A stretch of 64,000 nt of DNA, from assembly GCF_002858745.1 (NCBI RefSeq), contig NZ_PJRO01000012.1:62001-126000 (forward strand), written 5' to 3'. The stretch is from Mesorhizobium loti. GTDB lineage: Bacteria; Pseudomonadota; Alphaproteobacteria; Rhizobiales; Rhizobiaceae. Below the pieces are notes generated by a model that saw only the letters and a list, made by a program, of their open reading frames with translations, was not told the origin of the DNA and ran no database searches. Positions 17,381 through 26,547 of the stretch are shown in pieces. Both the position numbers and the translations under genes were made by a program. Each line of letters opens with the position of its first letter. Within the stretch, counting starts at the first letter, position 1.

Positions 17381-18643
17381 TCACCGATATTCGCCTGCGA
17401 CCGCGGTCGAAATGGATACCCGGTCCCTGCCCTGCGCCTTAGCCTCGTACAATGCGGCATCGGCGAACGTCAAAAGCTCACGAAAATCCTCGGCGTTGGC
17501 AGGGCAAGTCGCGATGCCGATGCTCACCGTCACCGAACGGTTCAGTTTGGGATGGACCGTGTTGGCAACAGCCGCCCTCATGCGTTCGGCGAGCATGAAT
17601 GCCCCCGCCGACGCCTCTGGGCAAAGCAGCGCGAATTCTTCACCGCCATAGCGAAAGAGTTCGTCACCTTCCCGTTTGGCACTCAGGAGAGCGTCCGCCA
17701 CGGTCTGAAGAACCCCGTCGCCCTCGGCATGTCCATGATTGTCATTGATGGCTTTGAAATGATCGATGTCGATCATCATCAAGCTCAGCGGAAGCGCTGA
17801 CTTGAGCGCTTCCGTTAACATGGCCGGGCCTTTTTCATCGAGCTGGCCACGGTCCTGGAGGCCTGTCAGAGGGTCTTTGCCGATCCGCCCGACGAGCTTT
17901 TCGTAACGGTGCCTGTAGGTGAGCCTGTCGAATACGTCGGTGGCTCGTCTCACGCCGACAGGAAGCGGGCTTTTCTCCACAAACTGCAGGTAAAGCGCCA
18001 GCATCACGCTGAAAAAGAGTGCCGAGCCGATCTTGGCGATCCATCCACCGTAGAAGGCGGACAGAGGAACCCCGGTTACGAGATACAGGCCCAGATAGAA
18101 AAACAGTTGGTCGAAACTCAGGACGATCGCCAGACTGATGAACATCCGGCCCAGTATGGTGTTTGTGACGATTGTTCCCAGCCGCTCGAAGAGCAGCACC
18201 ATGCCGATCAGGTCTACGAAAAGCAGAACGGTTCCCCAGACCATCAGGAAACCGATCTGGTTGATGAAATGCATCTCCGGCTGGCGCCAGGCGAGTTGCG
18301 CCGGATCGCTGTAGTAGTTCAGCGGCAGGGCCAGCACCACCATCAGCAGATTGCCGATGAGCAGGCCATAGGTGGGCTGCCGCATGCTCTCGGCATCTTC
18401 CTTGATGTAGAGCAGCAGGAAGAACGCGAGCTTGCCGGCAAACATGACGGTCGAGCCGGGCGAGATCAGCCCAAATGGCAGCTGGATGAAATAGACAGCC
18501 GCGAGATAGGTCTCCAGGAAGTGCATCGCTCCAAGCGTGCAGAAAAAGACTCCCATGCCGAGGCTTGTCCTGACACGGAAAACAAACGCCATCGCCACGA
18601 AATAGACAGAGGCCTGCACCAGCAGAACCAGGAAACCGGACAT
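17381..18643 (-). CDS. Membrane-bound diguanylate cyclase (GGDEF)
   Basis: Synthesises cyclic di-GMP from two GTP. The 420-residue product has an N-terminal half with about seven membrane helices and a C-terminal GGDEF domain. The active-site signature is GGEEF (333-337), and an inhibitory I-site REGD (RxxD, 324-327) lies five residues before it, so product inhibition is expected. There is no EAL domain. I chose the ATG at 18643 since the upstream extension is Arg-rich. It converges on the LacI cassette. Confidence 0.92.
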   Translation of the reverse strand: MSGFLVLLVQASVYFVAMAFVFRVRTSLGMGVFFCTLGAMHFLETYLAAVYFIQLPFGLISPGSTVMFAGKLAFFLLLYIKEDAESMRQPTYGLLIGNLLMVVLALPLNYYSDPAQLAWRQPEMHFINQIGFLMVWGTVLLFVDLIGMVLLFERLGTIVTNTILGRMFISLAIVLSFDQLFFYLGLYLVTGVPLSAFYGGWIAKIGSALFFSVMLALYLQFVEKSPLPVGVRRATDVFDRLTYRHRYEKLVGRIGKDPLTGLQDRGQLDEKGPAMLTEALKSALPLSLMMIDIDHFKAINDNHGHAEGDGVLQTVADALLSAKREGDELFRYGGEEFALLCPEASAGAFMLAERMRAAVANTVHPKLNRSVTVSIGIATCPANAEDFRELLTFADAALYEAKAQGRDRVSISTAVAGEYR

Positions 18644-18888
18644 GTTGCGATTACCCCCAAGCGCATGAAGCCCCGATGCTTGATGACGCCTCCGGCCGCG
18701 CCCTTGCGGCCTTGCCCGCCGTTGCATTGAGACATGCCACAGCCGGCTGGCCATCTAAGGTATTCCGCCCCATGCCGCAACACCCGCAATCGAGCCCGCG
18801 CGGCAATGTGATCGACGATGCTGGGAATGGGCGGCTGGTATCACTACATGGATGTTCGGCCGATCGAGCCTACGACCGACGGAGCTTC

Positions 18889-19254
18889 ATGAATTCTTGT
18901 GGACACAACAGACAGCCGAGACTGACATTGCTGTCAGCCGCGATGTTGTTCCTGGCCGCGATCTTCGCCTTTGGCCAGCTCCCATTTTCGTCACCGTCCG
19001 GTTCGACTCAGGCGACGGCCATGGACATGGCTCCGACACGCCCTAGCATCTCCAAACACACGCCCGTCGCAGTGACGAAGACCAATCGACCGCTGCATTT
19101 GAAAGACAGCGTGAACGACGCGGCGGGGATCCAGCTGCTTGTGTCCGCGCTGTCTCCGCCCGCGACAACCGACGTAGGCACGACGGATCCCGGGCATTGC
19201 ATACCCGTTGGGTTGGCTGACGCCTACAACGCCTGCGCACCCCCGACAGTCTGA
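18889..19254 (+). CDS. Hypothetical small secreted or membrane protein
   Basis: A 121-residue product with a signal-like hydrophobic segment (about residues 12-32, LTLLSAAMLFLAAIFAF) and a Pro/Thr/Ser-rich remainder with two C-terminal Cys. No family is recognised. The ATG at 18889 has CGGAG just upstream. It precedes the ECF sigma operon on the same strand. It could be a target or sensor partner of that system, or a poorly conserved frame; confidence is limited. Confidence 0.45.
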   Translation: MNSCGHNRQPRLTLLSAAMLFLAAIFAFGQLPFSSPSGSTQATAMDMAPTRPSISKHTPVAVTKTNRPLHLKDSVNDAAGIQLLVSALSPPATTDVGTTDPGHCIPVGLADAYNACAPPTV

Positions 19255-19306
19255 TCCTTGCCAAGCGGACAGATGCAGGCCCGCGTGACATACGTCCTGC
19301 GGGAGC

Positions 19307-19323
19307 ATCCTGCTTCGCAGGAT
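19307..19323 (+). terminator. Possible terminator hairpin
   Basis: ATCCTGC-TTC-GCAGGAT stem followed by TTCCGCTTTT, about 50 bases after the small secreted-protein frame. The stem is short and the T-tract imperfect. The rest of the gap to the sigma gene shows no other clear feature apart from a run of eight T just before it. Confidence 0.35.
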
Positions 19324-19466
19324 TTCCGCTTTTGTCTCGGATCCTCAGCTCTTGCCTGGTGGTGCCATTGACGGCTCGCTCGCCACATATCGAGCATCCG
19401 GCAAGCCTTTGGGGACCGGCAACCGCGATGAACCCCTGAAGATTTTTTTTCGCCACGAGGGATTAA

Positions 19467-20024
19467 ATGCCAGACAGGCACCGTATACCTCGCATGAAGG
19501 CCAGACGGTCATCCTTTGATGTGTTCGCCCAGCTCGGTTCGCTGCGTCGCTACGCGCGGTCCTTGACGCGCAACGACGCGGACGCGGAGGACCTCGTCCA
19601 CGATGCGCTGGTGCGCGCATATGAGCGCCGCTCGGGCTTCCGCTCTGGCGGCAATCTGCGCGGCTGGCTGCTTTCGATCCTCCACAATACCTTCATCGAC
19701 CGCATGCGCTCGGCTCGCGCCGAACAGCGACGGATGGATGCTGCAGCCCAGCTCGCCGACACGTCCATGGGAGCGCCACAGGAACATTCGGCTCGTCTTG
19801 CCCAGGTACGAGAGAGCTTCCTCGCGCTGCCCGAGGAACAACGGGCCGCGATCCATCTCGTGGCGATCGAGGGGCTCTCCTACCAGGAAGCTGCCGACGC
19901 GCTCGGCATTCCGGTGGGCACGTTGATGTCACGGCTGGCACGAGCCCGCGCGGCGTTGCGTGAAATGGAAGAAAACCCTTCGTCCCGGCCCGGGCATCTC
20001 AGGATCGTAGGAGGAACGTCGTGA
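19467..20024 (+). CDS. ECF (group 4) RNA polymerase sigma factor
   Basis: A 185-residue sigma-70-family factor with region 2 (DAEDLVHDALVRAYERR, about 36-52) and region 4 (LSYQEAADALGIPVGTLMSRLARARAAL, about 140-167), and no region 3. I chose the ATG at 19467, which has GAGGG upstream; a second ATG at 19494 is possible. Its stop overlaps the anti-sigma start by 4 bases (GTGA), the usual sigma/anti-sigma arrangement. The controlled signal is unknown. Confidence 0.93.
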   Translation: MPDRHRIPRMKARRSSFDVFAQLGSLRRYARSLTRNDADAEDLVHDALVRAYERRSGFRSGGNLRGWLLSILHNTFIDRMRSARAEQRRMDAAAQLADTSMGAPQEHSARLAQVRESFLALPEEQRAAIHLVAIEGLSYQEAADALGIPVGTLMSRLARARAALREMEENPSSRPGHLRIVGGTS

Positions 20025-20785
20025 CGGACCCGGTAACGGACACCGATATCCTCAGCTATGTCGACGATCAGCTCGACACAGCGCGTCGGATCGACGTCGA
20101 GGCCTACCTTGCCGCCCGCCCCGAAGAAGCCGCCCGCGTGATGGCGGACCTGCGGCTGCACGATGAACTTCGCCTGGCCCTGTCCGTGCCGTCACGCGCG
20201 GTCCGGTCGAGCACGACGGAAGCCGCGCGACGGCTCCAGCGTGGTCTTCTCCGAGGCCGGATTTCCGCCGTGCTCCAGCGCGCGGCGACAGTGGCGATGT
20301 TCGTCGGTGCCGGCTGGATCGCGCATGAGGCGATCGGACCGTTTGGTGTCAGCCAGTCGATCGCTTCGGTTCCACCTCCGGCGTATGTCGAGGAGGCCGT
20401 CCGCGCCCACGGCACCAGCCTGCTGCGCGCCTCCATGACTTCGCAGCCGAAAGTCCGTGACTACGATCCGGCCGAAATCCTGTCGGCCACCGCCATCACC
20501 ATGCCGGCGCTGCCCAGGGACTGGAGCGTCAGGGATGTCCAGATCTATCCGTCTCGTTTCGGTCCGAGCGTCGAACTGGCCATTCGTTCGGATTCCATCG
20601 GCGACGCGTCATTGTTCGCGGTGCGTCCGGGAACCTTCGACGTTGTAAAGCCCACGCAGACAGACGTCAGCGGCACCGCGTCCAGCTATTTCCAGATCGG
20701 CGACGTCGCCTACGCGCTGGTCGGACGCGGCAATCCGAAGGAACTCAGCGCCTCGGCCAGGAAGCTTGCCGACAGCCTTTACTGA
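20021..20785 (+). CDS. Membrane-anchored anti-sigma factor
   Basis: A 254-residue protein predicted to hold the neighbouring ECF sigma factor at the membrane. The N-terminal cytoplasmic part begins TDTDILSYVDDQLDTARR, a common anti-sigma opening. It is followed by one membrane helix (about residues 85-103, VLQRAATVAMFVGAGWIA) and a periplasmic C-terminal domain. Translation starts at a GTG overlapping the sigma stop. I see no HxxxCxxC zinc motif, so it is not a ZAS-type anti-sigma. Confidence 0.85.
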   Translation: MTDPVTDTDILSYVDDQLDTARRIDVEAYLAARPEEAARVMADLRLHDELRLALSVPSRAVRSSTTEAARRLQRGLLRGRISAVLQRAATVAMFVGAGWIAHEAIGPFGVSQSIASVPPPAYVEEAVRAHGTSLLRASMTSQPKVRDYDPAEILSATAITMPALPRDWSVRDVQIYPSRFGPSVELAIRSDSIGDASLFAVRPGTFDVVKPTQTDVSGTASSYFQIGDVAYALVGRGNPKELSASARKLADSLY

Positions 20786-20808
20786 TCATCCACCCAAGGA
20801 GACATGAC

Positions 20809-21525
20809 ATGAACTCGCCCAATTACCGTCAACAGGCCGGCTTCGGCCAGCAGAGTGCCGTCCTCTTCGACGAGGGCCTGCGCCAGCACATGCTGCGCGT
20901 CTACAACTACATGGCACTCGGGCTCGTCCTGACAGGCGTCATCGCCTTCACCGTAAGCTCGGTTCCCGCGCTCTACGTGCCGATCTTCTCGAGCCCGCTG
21001 AAATGGGTGGTGATGCTCGCGCCGCTCGCTTTCGTGCTGCTGTTCTCGTTTCGCATCCAGACGATGTCGGCTGCCGGCGCGCAGGCGATGTTCTGGGCAT
21101 TCTGCGCGGTGATGGGCCTGTCGCTCGCTTCGGTCTTCCTGGTCTTCACCGGCACCTCGATCGCGCGCACCTTCTTCATCGCCGCCACGATGTTCGGCGC
21201 CATGAGCCTCTACGGCTATACGACGAAGACCGACATGACGAAGTTCTCGTCCTTCCTGATCATGGGACTGATCGGCGTCGTCATCGCCAGCATCGTCAAC
21301 ATCTTCCTCGGTTCATCGGCCCTGCAGTTCGCGATCTCGGTCATCGGCATCGTCGTCTTCCTCGGCCTGACCGCCTGGGATACGCAGAACATCAAGGAGC
21401 AGTACGCTGAGAACTTCGACAGCGAATCGCGGCAGAAAATGGCCGTCTGGGGCGCTTTCTCGCTGTACCTGAACTTCGTCAACATCTTCCAGCTGCTGCT
21501 GAACTTCACGGGCGAGCGCGAGTAA
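20809..21525 (+). CDS. Bax inhibitor-1/YccA family membrane protein
   Basis: A 238-residue inner-membrane protein with seven hydrophobic segments, of the BI-1/TMBIM family (YbhL/YccA type), which includes pH-gated calcium channels and FtsH modulators. The N-terminal 20 residues are polar and Gln-rich. The C-terminal AWDTQNIKEQYAENFDSESR region matches the family. It lies 23 bases after the anti-sigma gene with its own GGAG ribosome site, and could be co-transcribed with the sigma operon. Confidence 0.92.
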   Translation: MNSPNYRQQAGFGQQSAVLFDEGLRQHMLRVYNYMALGLVLTGVIAFTVSSVPALYVPIFSSPLKWVVMLAPLAFVLLFSFRIQTMSAAGAQAMFWAFCAVMGLSLASVFLVFTGTSIARTFFIAATMFGAMSLYGYTTKTDMTKFSSFLIMGLIGVVIASIVNIFLGSSALQFAISVIGIVVFLGLTAWDTQNIKEQYAENFDSESRQKMAVWGAFSLYLNFVNIFQLLLNFTGERE

Positions 21526-21562
21526 GCGCGCGCGCAGACTCGGCACAGTCAAGGAGAACAAG

Positions 21563-22126
21563 ATGGACCGCAACGACAGCCAGGCGATCGATCAGCTCTT
21601 CGGCAAGCTTGCCCTTGTCGAACAGCAATCGTCGCCGCGCGACAACGAAGCCGAGGCCTTCATCCGCGACAAGATCGCATCCCAGCCGGGCGCACCGTAC
21701 TATATGGCGCAAACCATCGTGGTGCAGGAACAGGCCTTGCAGTCCGCCCATGCCCATATCGAACAGCTTGAAGCCGAAGCTTCTCGCTCGTCGGGCGGAG
21801 GTCTTTTCGGTGGACTGTTCGGCGGCAGCCGGCAACCGCGTCGCGCTTCCGTCGCACAGGGCGGCGAGAATGCCGCATACTCCTCAGGAGTGGGGCAGCA
21901 GCCCTACCACCAGAGCGGCGGTTTCGGCCAGCAGCGATCAGGCAGCGGCTTCCTTGCAGGAGCATCACAAACCGCAATGGGTGTCGCTGGCGGCATGCTG
22001 CTGGCAAATGCTGTCGGCAGCATGTTCGGCGCCAACGAAGCCCAGGCGGCCGAACAGCCGGCGAAAGAACCCGCCGTCGAGGATGCTGGGGTTGACGACG
22101 GCGGCATGGAAGACATCGAGTTTTAG
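21563..22126 (+). CDS. DUF2076 family protein
   Basis: A 187-residue protein. Residues 1-75 form the DUF2076 core with helical RNDSQAIDQLFGKLALVEQQ and PYYMAQTIVVQEQAL. It is followed by a Gly-rich low-complexity stretch (SSGGGLFGGLFGGS) and a hydrophobic AQTAMGVAGGMLLANAV-like segment near residues 133-155. The acidic tail ends in DIEF. Function is unknown; members are often described as periplasmic or envelope-associated. It is 37 bases after the Bax inhibitor gene. Confidence 0.85.
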   Translation: MDRNDSQAIDQLFGKLALVEQQSSPRDNEAEAFIRDKIASQPGAPYYMAQTIVVQEQALQSAHAHIEQLEAEASRSSGGGLFGGLFGGSRQPRRASVAQGGENAAYSSGVGQQPYHQSGGFGQQRSGSGFLAGASQTAMGVAGGMLLANAVGSMFGANEAQAAEQPAKEPAVEDAGVDDGGMEDIEF

Positions 22127-22197
22127 TCAAGCTCCATGCGAGAAGACGACGACAGTCGTCCCTTGTGGGGTCGCTTTTCCGCGATACGCCCCTGCCA

Positions 22198-22221
22198 GCC
22201 TGCGCAACGGCTTGCGCAGGC
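22198..22221. terminator. Strong hairpin between DUF2076 and the glycoamylase gene
   Basis: Arms GCCTGCGCAA and TTGCGCAGGC with loop CGGC form a perfect 10-bp stem between two convergent genes. There is no T-tract on either strand. It may stabilise transcript ends rather than terminate by itself. Confidence 0.45.
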
Positions 22222-22262
22222 CACCCGGCAGACCTCACCAGCGAAAAATGCGGGGCACCCGA

Positions 22263-23558
22263 CTAGAGCCAGCCACCAGCAAATCCAGCCTTCCGCAGCC
22301 CTATAACAACGTGGGGGCAGTGTCGCATCAGACGCCACAGCAACCCGGAGCGATGATTCTCGAACATGATCACGACGGGTCCCTCGTTGATCCCGACATG
22401 GTCTTCAGAAACCCAGCCATGTCCTTGCTCTGTTTTGAGAGTCGGATTGAAGCTTGCGGTGAAGCCGTAGGGATTGTCGCGGACCGGATCAATCGCCTGG
22501 AAGCGGCGCATGACCGGCAGCACGATCTCCGGCGCAAAGGGGAGTGATGAGAGTGCCGCACATGGCGAGAGTGTACCGTCGTCGGGACCGAACGGAACAC
22601 CACGGGCCATATAGCCATGGAAATATCGTTCGGTGCCACGGATGGTCTCCCGTCGCTTTCCCGGCCCATCACTGGCCGTCACACCCCAGCAATTCTCGCT
22701 GTAGCCTTCGAACCCCCGCGGGTTGCGGATGGCATACTCGCGCTGGATTAAGGTCGCGCGCCGGCTGTTTTCGAAATAGTCGAGCCCCTTGTCACGCATG
22801 AAGGCATCACGAATGCCGCGGAAGTCGATCCACAGATGTGACATCTGATGGATGAACAGCGGGCCCGCGTACACGAAATCGTGCCCATAGATGGTCTTCC
22901 AGCGATAACCCGAAAGCCACGCGGAATAACTTTCCGGTCCTATGCAATGTGTGGGCGAGCCGAGGGCCAGCACGTAAAGGATCAATGCCTCGTCATATCC
23001 TTTCCAATGATAGGGCAGGAAGCCCCGACCCGGTTTCCATCCGTGGCTGAGCAAGACGCCACCATTCAGTGCCCAATGCCAGTCGACCCTGCGATAGAGC
23101 GCGGTGGCCAACGCGCGAATTTCCTGCTCTTCCTTACAATCCAGATCGAAATAGACGCCGCAGCTCAGGACCCCCGCCATAAGGAGTGCCGTATCCACGG
23201 TGGATAGTTCCGAATTCCAAGCACGCTGTCCGGTCTTCATATCGAGGAAATGATAGAAAAAACCCTTGTAGCCGGTCGCGTTCCGTTCCGTCCCTTGATG
23301 GCAGCCCCAGAGAAAGCGCAGGGTCGTGAGCGTCCGCCTGCGGGCCTCCTCGCGACTTATCCAGCCACGTTCCACGCCAACGGCATAAACCGAGAGCCCC
23401 ATGCCTGTGGCGGCAATGCTTGCAGGAAAACCGGATCGGTTCCTGTCGGCCACCAGGCCGGTCCCGGGATCGGTCTCCTGCACGAAGTAAGCGAACGAGC
23501 GCCGCTGGAGAATCTCCAGCAACGTCTCATCGGTCTCTTTTACGGGTGTGACGTCCAT
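22263..23558 (-). CDS. Glycoamylase-family protein (PF10091; GH144-like)
   Basis: A 431-residue (alpha/alpha)6-type enzyme. The fold family includes the endo-beta-1,2-glucanases of GH144. Visible conserved segments are LLEILQRRSFAYFVQETDP, GFFYHFLDMKTGQRAW, ELSTVDTALLMAGVL and SENCWGVTASDGP. No signal peptide is visible, so a cytoplasmic role, or a missed longer start, is possible. Rhizobia make cyclic beta-1,2-glucans, which makes that substrate attractive but unproven. I chose the ATG at 23558; upstream residues are low-complexity. The PAS-LuxR gene lies 31 bases upstream on the same strand. Confidence 0.85.
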   Translation of the reverse strand: MDVTPVKETDETLLEILQRRSFAYFVQETDPGTGLVADRNRSGFPASIAATGMGLSVYAVGVERGWISREEARRRTLTTLRFLWGCHQGTERNATGYKGFFYHFLDMKTGQRAWNSELSTVDTALLMAGVLSCGVYFDLDCKEEQEIRALATALYRRVDWHWALNGGVLLSHGWKPGRGFLPYHWKGYDEALILYVLALGSPTHCIGPESYSAWLSGYRWKTIYGHDFVYAGPLFIHQMSHLWIDFRGIRDAFMRDKGLDYFENSRRATLIQREYAIRNPRGFEGYSENCWGVTASDGPGKRRETIRGTERYFHGYMARGVPFGPDDGTLSPCAALSSLPFAPEIVLPVMRRFQAIDPVRDNPYGFTASFNPTLKTEQGHGWVSEDHVGINEGPVVIMFENHRSGLLWRLMRHCPHVVIGLRKAGFAGGWL

Positions 23559-23589
23559 GGATTGTCGGGGGACCGAGGCGGAAGCGCGT

Positions 23590-25116
23590 CTAGAGCAGGC
23601 GACGGGAAGTATTGCCGCTTGCGGCTCCCGTAAAGCCGCGCTCCCGTGCCCAGACGACCGCTGCGGTCCGGCTATGGACCCCCGTTTTGTTGTAGATCCG
23701 CGCGACATGGTTGCGCACCGTGTTGCGGGTCAGTCCCAGCTTCTTGACAATGTCGGCATCGCTCAGGCCCTGGCACATCAGCCCCAACACATCCTTCTCG
23801 CGGGCCGTCAGATCGGAAAGCCCGGAGACACCTTTGTTCGACTGACCGGGATGCCGGAGGCTGGCGAGCTTTTCGATGATCGTGCGGCTGAACCATGACG
23901 TATCTTGCATCACCGCCTCGATTGCAGCGATCAGTTCCACCTCCGAGCGCTTGCGCTCGGTAATGTCCTGGATGACGATCAGCACACATTCCTGGCCCTG
24001 GATGGATACAGGTTCGGCCGACAGCAGGCAGTCGAGGATCTCATCCTTCTTCGCGCGCAGCTGGACTTCCATGTCGCGAAAGCCGCCAGTCCTCTCAATC
24101 TCCCGCTCTACCTGGCGGCGCGACGCACCGCTCATCCAGATCGGCAGCTCCGGTCCTGTGCGGCCGATCGCTTCTTCTTCGGCATAACCAAGCACGGATG
24201 TGAAGGCGTCGTTGACGTCGAGGATCCGATAATCCTCACGTGTGGCAAGCAGGGTCGGAACCGGCGTGAGACGAAACGAGCGCGCAAAGCGTTCTTCGCT
24301 TTGCCGCAACGCATCTTCCGCTTTCTTGCGGGGTTCCAGGTCCATGAAGGTGAAGAGCATGCACGCTTCTTCCCCTATCTCGATCGGCTGACCGGCGACG
24401 ATCACGAACTTCGAGCCGCCTTGCGGCAGCTTTAGCGTCGCCTCCGTCTGCGGGATCGTCTTGCCTTCGCGCAGGCTGGCAATCGCCTCATCCTTGCTTG
24501 CAGCACCTTCCAGCACGTCGATCTCATACGCCGAACGTCCGATCAGCTCCGCAGCGGCATAGCCTGTCATTTCCAGAAAGCCCTGGTTGACCTTGACATA
24601 GCGCAGATCGGATAGCCGGCAGATAATGGCCGGCGCTGGATTGGCGTTGAAGGTGCGCTCAAAGCGCTCCTCGGCTGTGAAGCGTTCGGTCATGTCCTGG
24701 ATGACAAGCACGTAGGATTCCGGCTTTCCCTTGATGTCGGTCAGCACGATCCCTCGCAACAGATGGAAGCACCGCCAGGGGTTTTCTTCATCCCCGGGCA
24801 CCTTGGTGACTTCGACCGTCACATCCTCGAACGCCTCCGCTTCAAGCAGCCGATCGATCGGATACTGGTCCGGTGTGAGCTTATGGTTGTTTCGATATTT
24901 GAGCAGGAAGCGTTTGCGATAGTCTGCTGCCGTGGGGCCAATCTCGGAAAGGTCTGTGGCATCGTGCAGAACGAGTGCCTGCTGGTTCGCCCAGACGATA
25001 TCCCCAGTGGGGTCGATCAACAGGATACCTTCGCCGAGACCGGCGACAATCTCCTGCAACTGTCGACGATCCGCCTGCTCTGTAAGAATCGCTTCGTCAT
25101 CAATGCCAGAACCCAT
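23590..25116 (-). CDS. PAS-domain LuxR-family transcriptional regulator
   Basis: A 508-residue regulator with three PAS-like sensor domains (about residues 12-120, 135-250 and 262-375), each followed by a PAC-like segment. A short linker and a C-terminal LuxR/NarL helix-turn-helix (LTAREKDVLGLMCQGLSDAD, about 438-457, then RNTVRNHVARIYNKTG) close it. There is no receiver or kinase domain. It is upstream of, and probably co-transcribed with, the glycoamylase gene, which it may control. I chose the ATG at 25116. Confidence 0.9.
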   Translation of the reverse strand: MGSGIDDEAILTEQADRRQLQEIVAGLGEGILLIDPTGDIVWANQQALVLHDATDLSEIGPTAADYRKRFLLKYRNNHKLTPDQYPIDRLLEAEAFEDVTVEVTKVPGDEENPWRCFHLLRGIVLTDIKGKPESYVLVIQDMTERFTAEERFERTFNANPAPAIICRLSDLRYVKVNQGFLEMTGYAAAELIGRSAYEIDVLEGAASKDEAIASLREGKTIPQTEATLKLPQGGSKFVIVAGQPIEIGEEACMLFTFMDLEPRKKAEDALRQSEERFARSFRLTPVPTLLATREDYRILDVNDAFTSVLGYAEEEAIGRTGPELPIWMSGASRRQVEREIERTGGFRDMEVQLRAKKDEILDCLLSAEPVSIQGQECVLIVIQDITERKRSEVELIAAIEAVMQDTSWFSRTIIEKLASLRHPGQSNKGVSGLSDLTAREKDVLGLMCQGLSDADIVKKLGLTRNTVRNHVARIYNKTGVHSRTAAVVWARERGFTGAASGNTSRRLL

Positions 25117-25253
25117 GCGTCCGACCTTACCGTGGTTGTTGCATGAAAAACATGGCTGGCCGGCACGAGCCAGCCGACCATGCATCGCGCGCGAAGCATT
25201 GCCGCATGAAGGAGCAAGGTCGGAAGCGCTTCATGCGTCAGAATTGGCGCGTG

Positions 25254-25652
25254 TTAGGATTTCCACTTGCCTTCATAGGTGAAGGCTGGGGCTGCTTTTA
25301 GCTGGTCTGCCGTTGCATTCATCCTGGCCTGCCATTTCTTGCTGCCAGTGTCATAGCTGATCGCCAGGGCTGTAGGATCGACAACAACATAGTGCTCTCC
25401 CATGCCGAGGAAGCCGCCCACCGACACAACAAATCCCTCGATTCCGTTCTCCTTGGAAGCCGCGACATCCTTGATCTCACCAATGGTCTCGTCTCCCGCG
25501 TTGAGGACATTCAGTCCAACAACATTGGAGGAAAGCACGCTCGTGTCGGTGACGGATACGAAGCGCGGTTCAGTTGCCGGCGTTGCGGTCTGGGCAAAAG
25601 CAGGAACGACGGCGGCGGAAAGCAGGACGGCGCCCACAAGTATATTGCGCAT
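25254..25652 (-). CDS. Secreted PRC-barrel domain protein
   Basis: A 132-residue exported protein. Residues 1-20 form a signal peptide ending AFA, and a PRC-barrel fold follows at about residues 38-105 (VVGLNVLNAGDETIGEIKDV). PRC-barrel proteins are common in rhizobial stress-response regions; biochemical role unknown. AAAGGA lies upstream of the start. The CsbD gene is 55 bases upstream on the same strand. Confidence 0.88.
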   Translation of the reverse strand: MRNILVGAVLLSAAVVPAFAQTATPATEPRFVSVTDTSVLSSNVVGLNVLNAGDETIGEIKDVAASKENGIEGFVVSVGGFLGMGEHYVVVDPTALAISYDTGSKKWQARMNATADQLKAAPAFTYEGKWKS

Positions 25653-25707
25653 GAGAAATCCTTTGATTTGGGTCTGTGGATACGGAAGGTGATGCTGCGG
25701 CTCGACG

Positions 25708-25890
25708 CTATTTCTTCAGCGCATCGCGCGCGGCATCCTTGGCGCCGCCGATCGAGCTGAGAACTTTTCCGGCAGCCTTCTCGGCCTTACCTTCGGCTTG
25801 AGTTTTGGTATCCCCGGTTACCTTGCCGGCAGCTTCCTTGATGGTGCCCTTCACTTGTTTCGCGGCACCTGTGATGCGATCCTTGTCCAT
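25708..25890 (-). CDS. CsbD-family stress protein
   Basis: A 60-residue charged protein, MDKDRITGAAKQVKGTIKEA at its N-terminus, the classical CsbD signature. It is rich in Lys, Ala and Gly. Members are general-stress proteins of unknown mechanism, controlled by sigma-B in Bacillus and often by EcfG in rhizobia. A TCTGGAGAA ribosome site precedes the ATG. I could not find a clear GGAAC-N16-18-CGTT EcfG promoter upstream. Confidence 0.92.
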   Translation of the reverse strand: MDKDRITGAAKQVKGTIKEAAGKVTGDTKTQAEGKAEKAAGKVLSSIGGAKDAARDALKK

Positions 25891-26009
25891 GATATTTCTC
25901 CAGACGATTGACCCGAACCGTTGATTGATGTGTTCGGAAAGCTGGAAATTATGAAGTCCGGCCTTGCTTCAAAAGACACGCCTGGATCAGAACGAATGAT
26001 GCAATTGTA

Positions 26010-26318
26010 TCACCCGTTCGAGCCAGCTCGTTTGGAGCCCCCGCGAAAACGTCCGTCTGCAACTTCGCCTGGAGCATCATAGGAGACCGGAAACCGGGCC
26101 TCTTCCGCGGCCGCGAGCACGGCATGGCGCACCTCCCGCGGTAGCCGCCTTGCAAGCATATGTTCCATTGAGGTTTGCACAGCCAACAGATACATTGGGC
26201 CTTTGACGCCGTGCCAACGACAGGAAAGGATCTCGGCGGCCTGATCGGCGTTACGCACGACAATGCTGCCCTGGCCGGGCAACTCTATTGTAAAGGGATC
26301 GAAAACAACGTTGCGCAC
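26010..26318 (-). CDS. DUF982 family protein
   Basis: A 102-residue soluble protein of DUF982, a family largely confined to Hyphomicrobiales. The core runs from PFTIELPGQGSIVVRNADQA to HAVLAAAEEARFPV, ending with a disordered basic tail. Function unknown. It stands alone, with the CsbD gene downstream on the same strand and a RIME-like repeat upstream. Confidence 0.85.
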   Translation of the reverse strand: MRNVVFDPFTIELPGQGSIVVRNADQAAEILSCRWHGVKGPMYLLAVQTSMEHMLARRLPREVRHAVLAAAEEARFPVSYDAPGEVADGRFRGGSKRAGSNG

Positions 26319-26445
26319 GATGCCTCCATTCGTTGATTTTCCAGGAGGAAATGGTCGTCAGGGCATCAAGGTAGTTTTTGTCTGTCGCGGTTCGATAGAA
26401 GCGGTTGCATCAGTTGCACTGATGCATTCGTACCGCCGAACACCT

Positions 26446-26547
26446 GAGCATTTCCGTTTTCTTGGAAGTGCGGAAACGCTCCAACTCTTTGTTTTTACGC
26501 AATTCCGGACGGAAAACCGCTACACACTTATCCCGGAATTGCTCTAG
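26446..26547. repeat. RIME-like palindromic repeat, copy 2
   Basis: About 102 bp with the same two-part structure: GAGCATTTCCG...CGGAAACGCTCC, then GCAATTCCGGACGGAAAACC to GGAATTGCTCTAG. Its right boundary CTAG overlaps the stop codon of the minus-strand 49-residue membrane protein gene. Confidence 0.85.
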
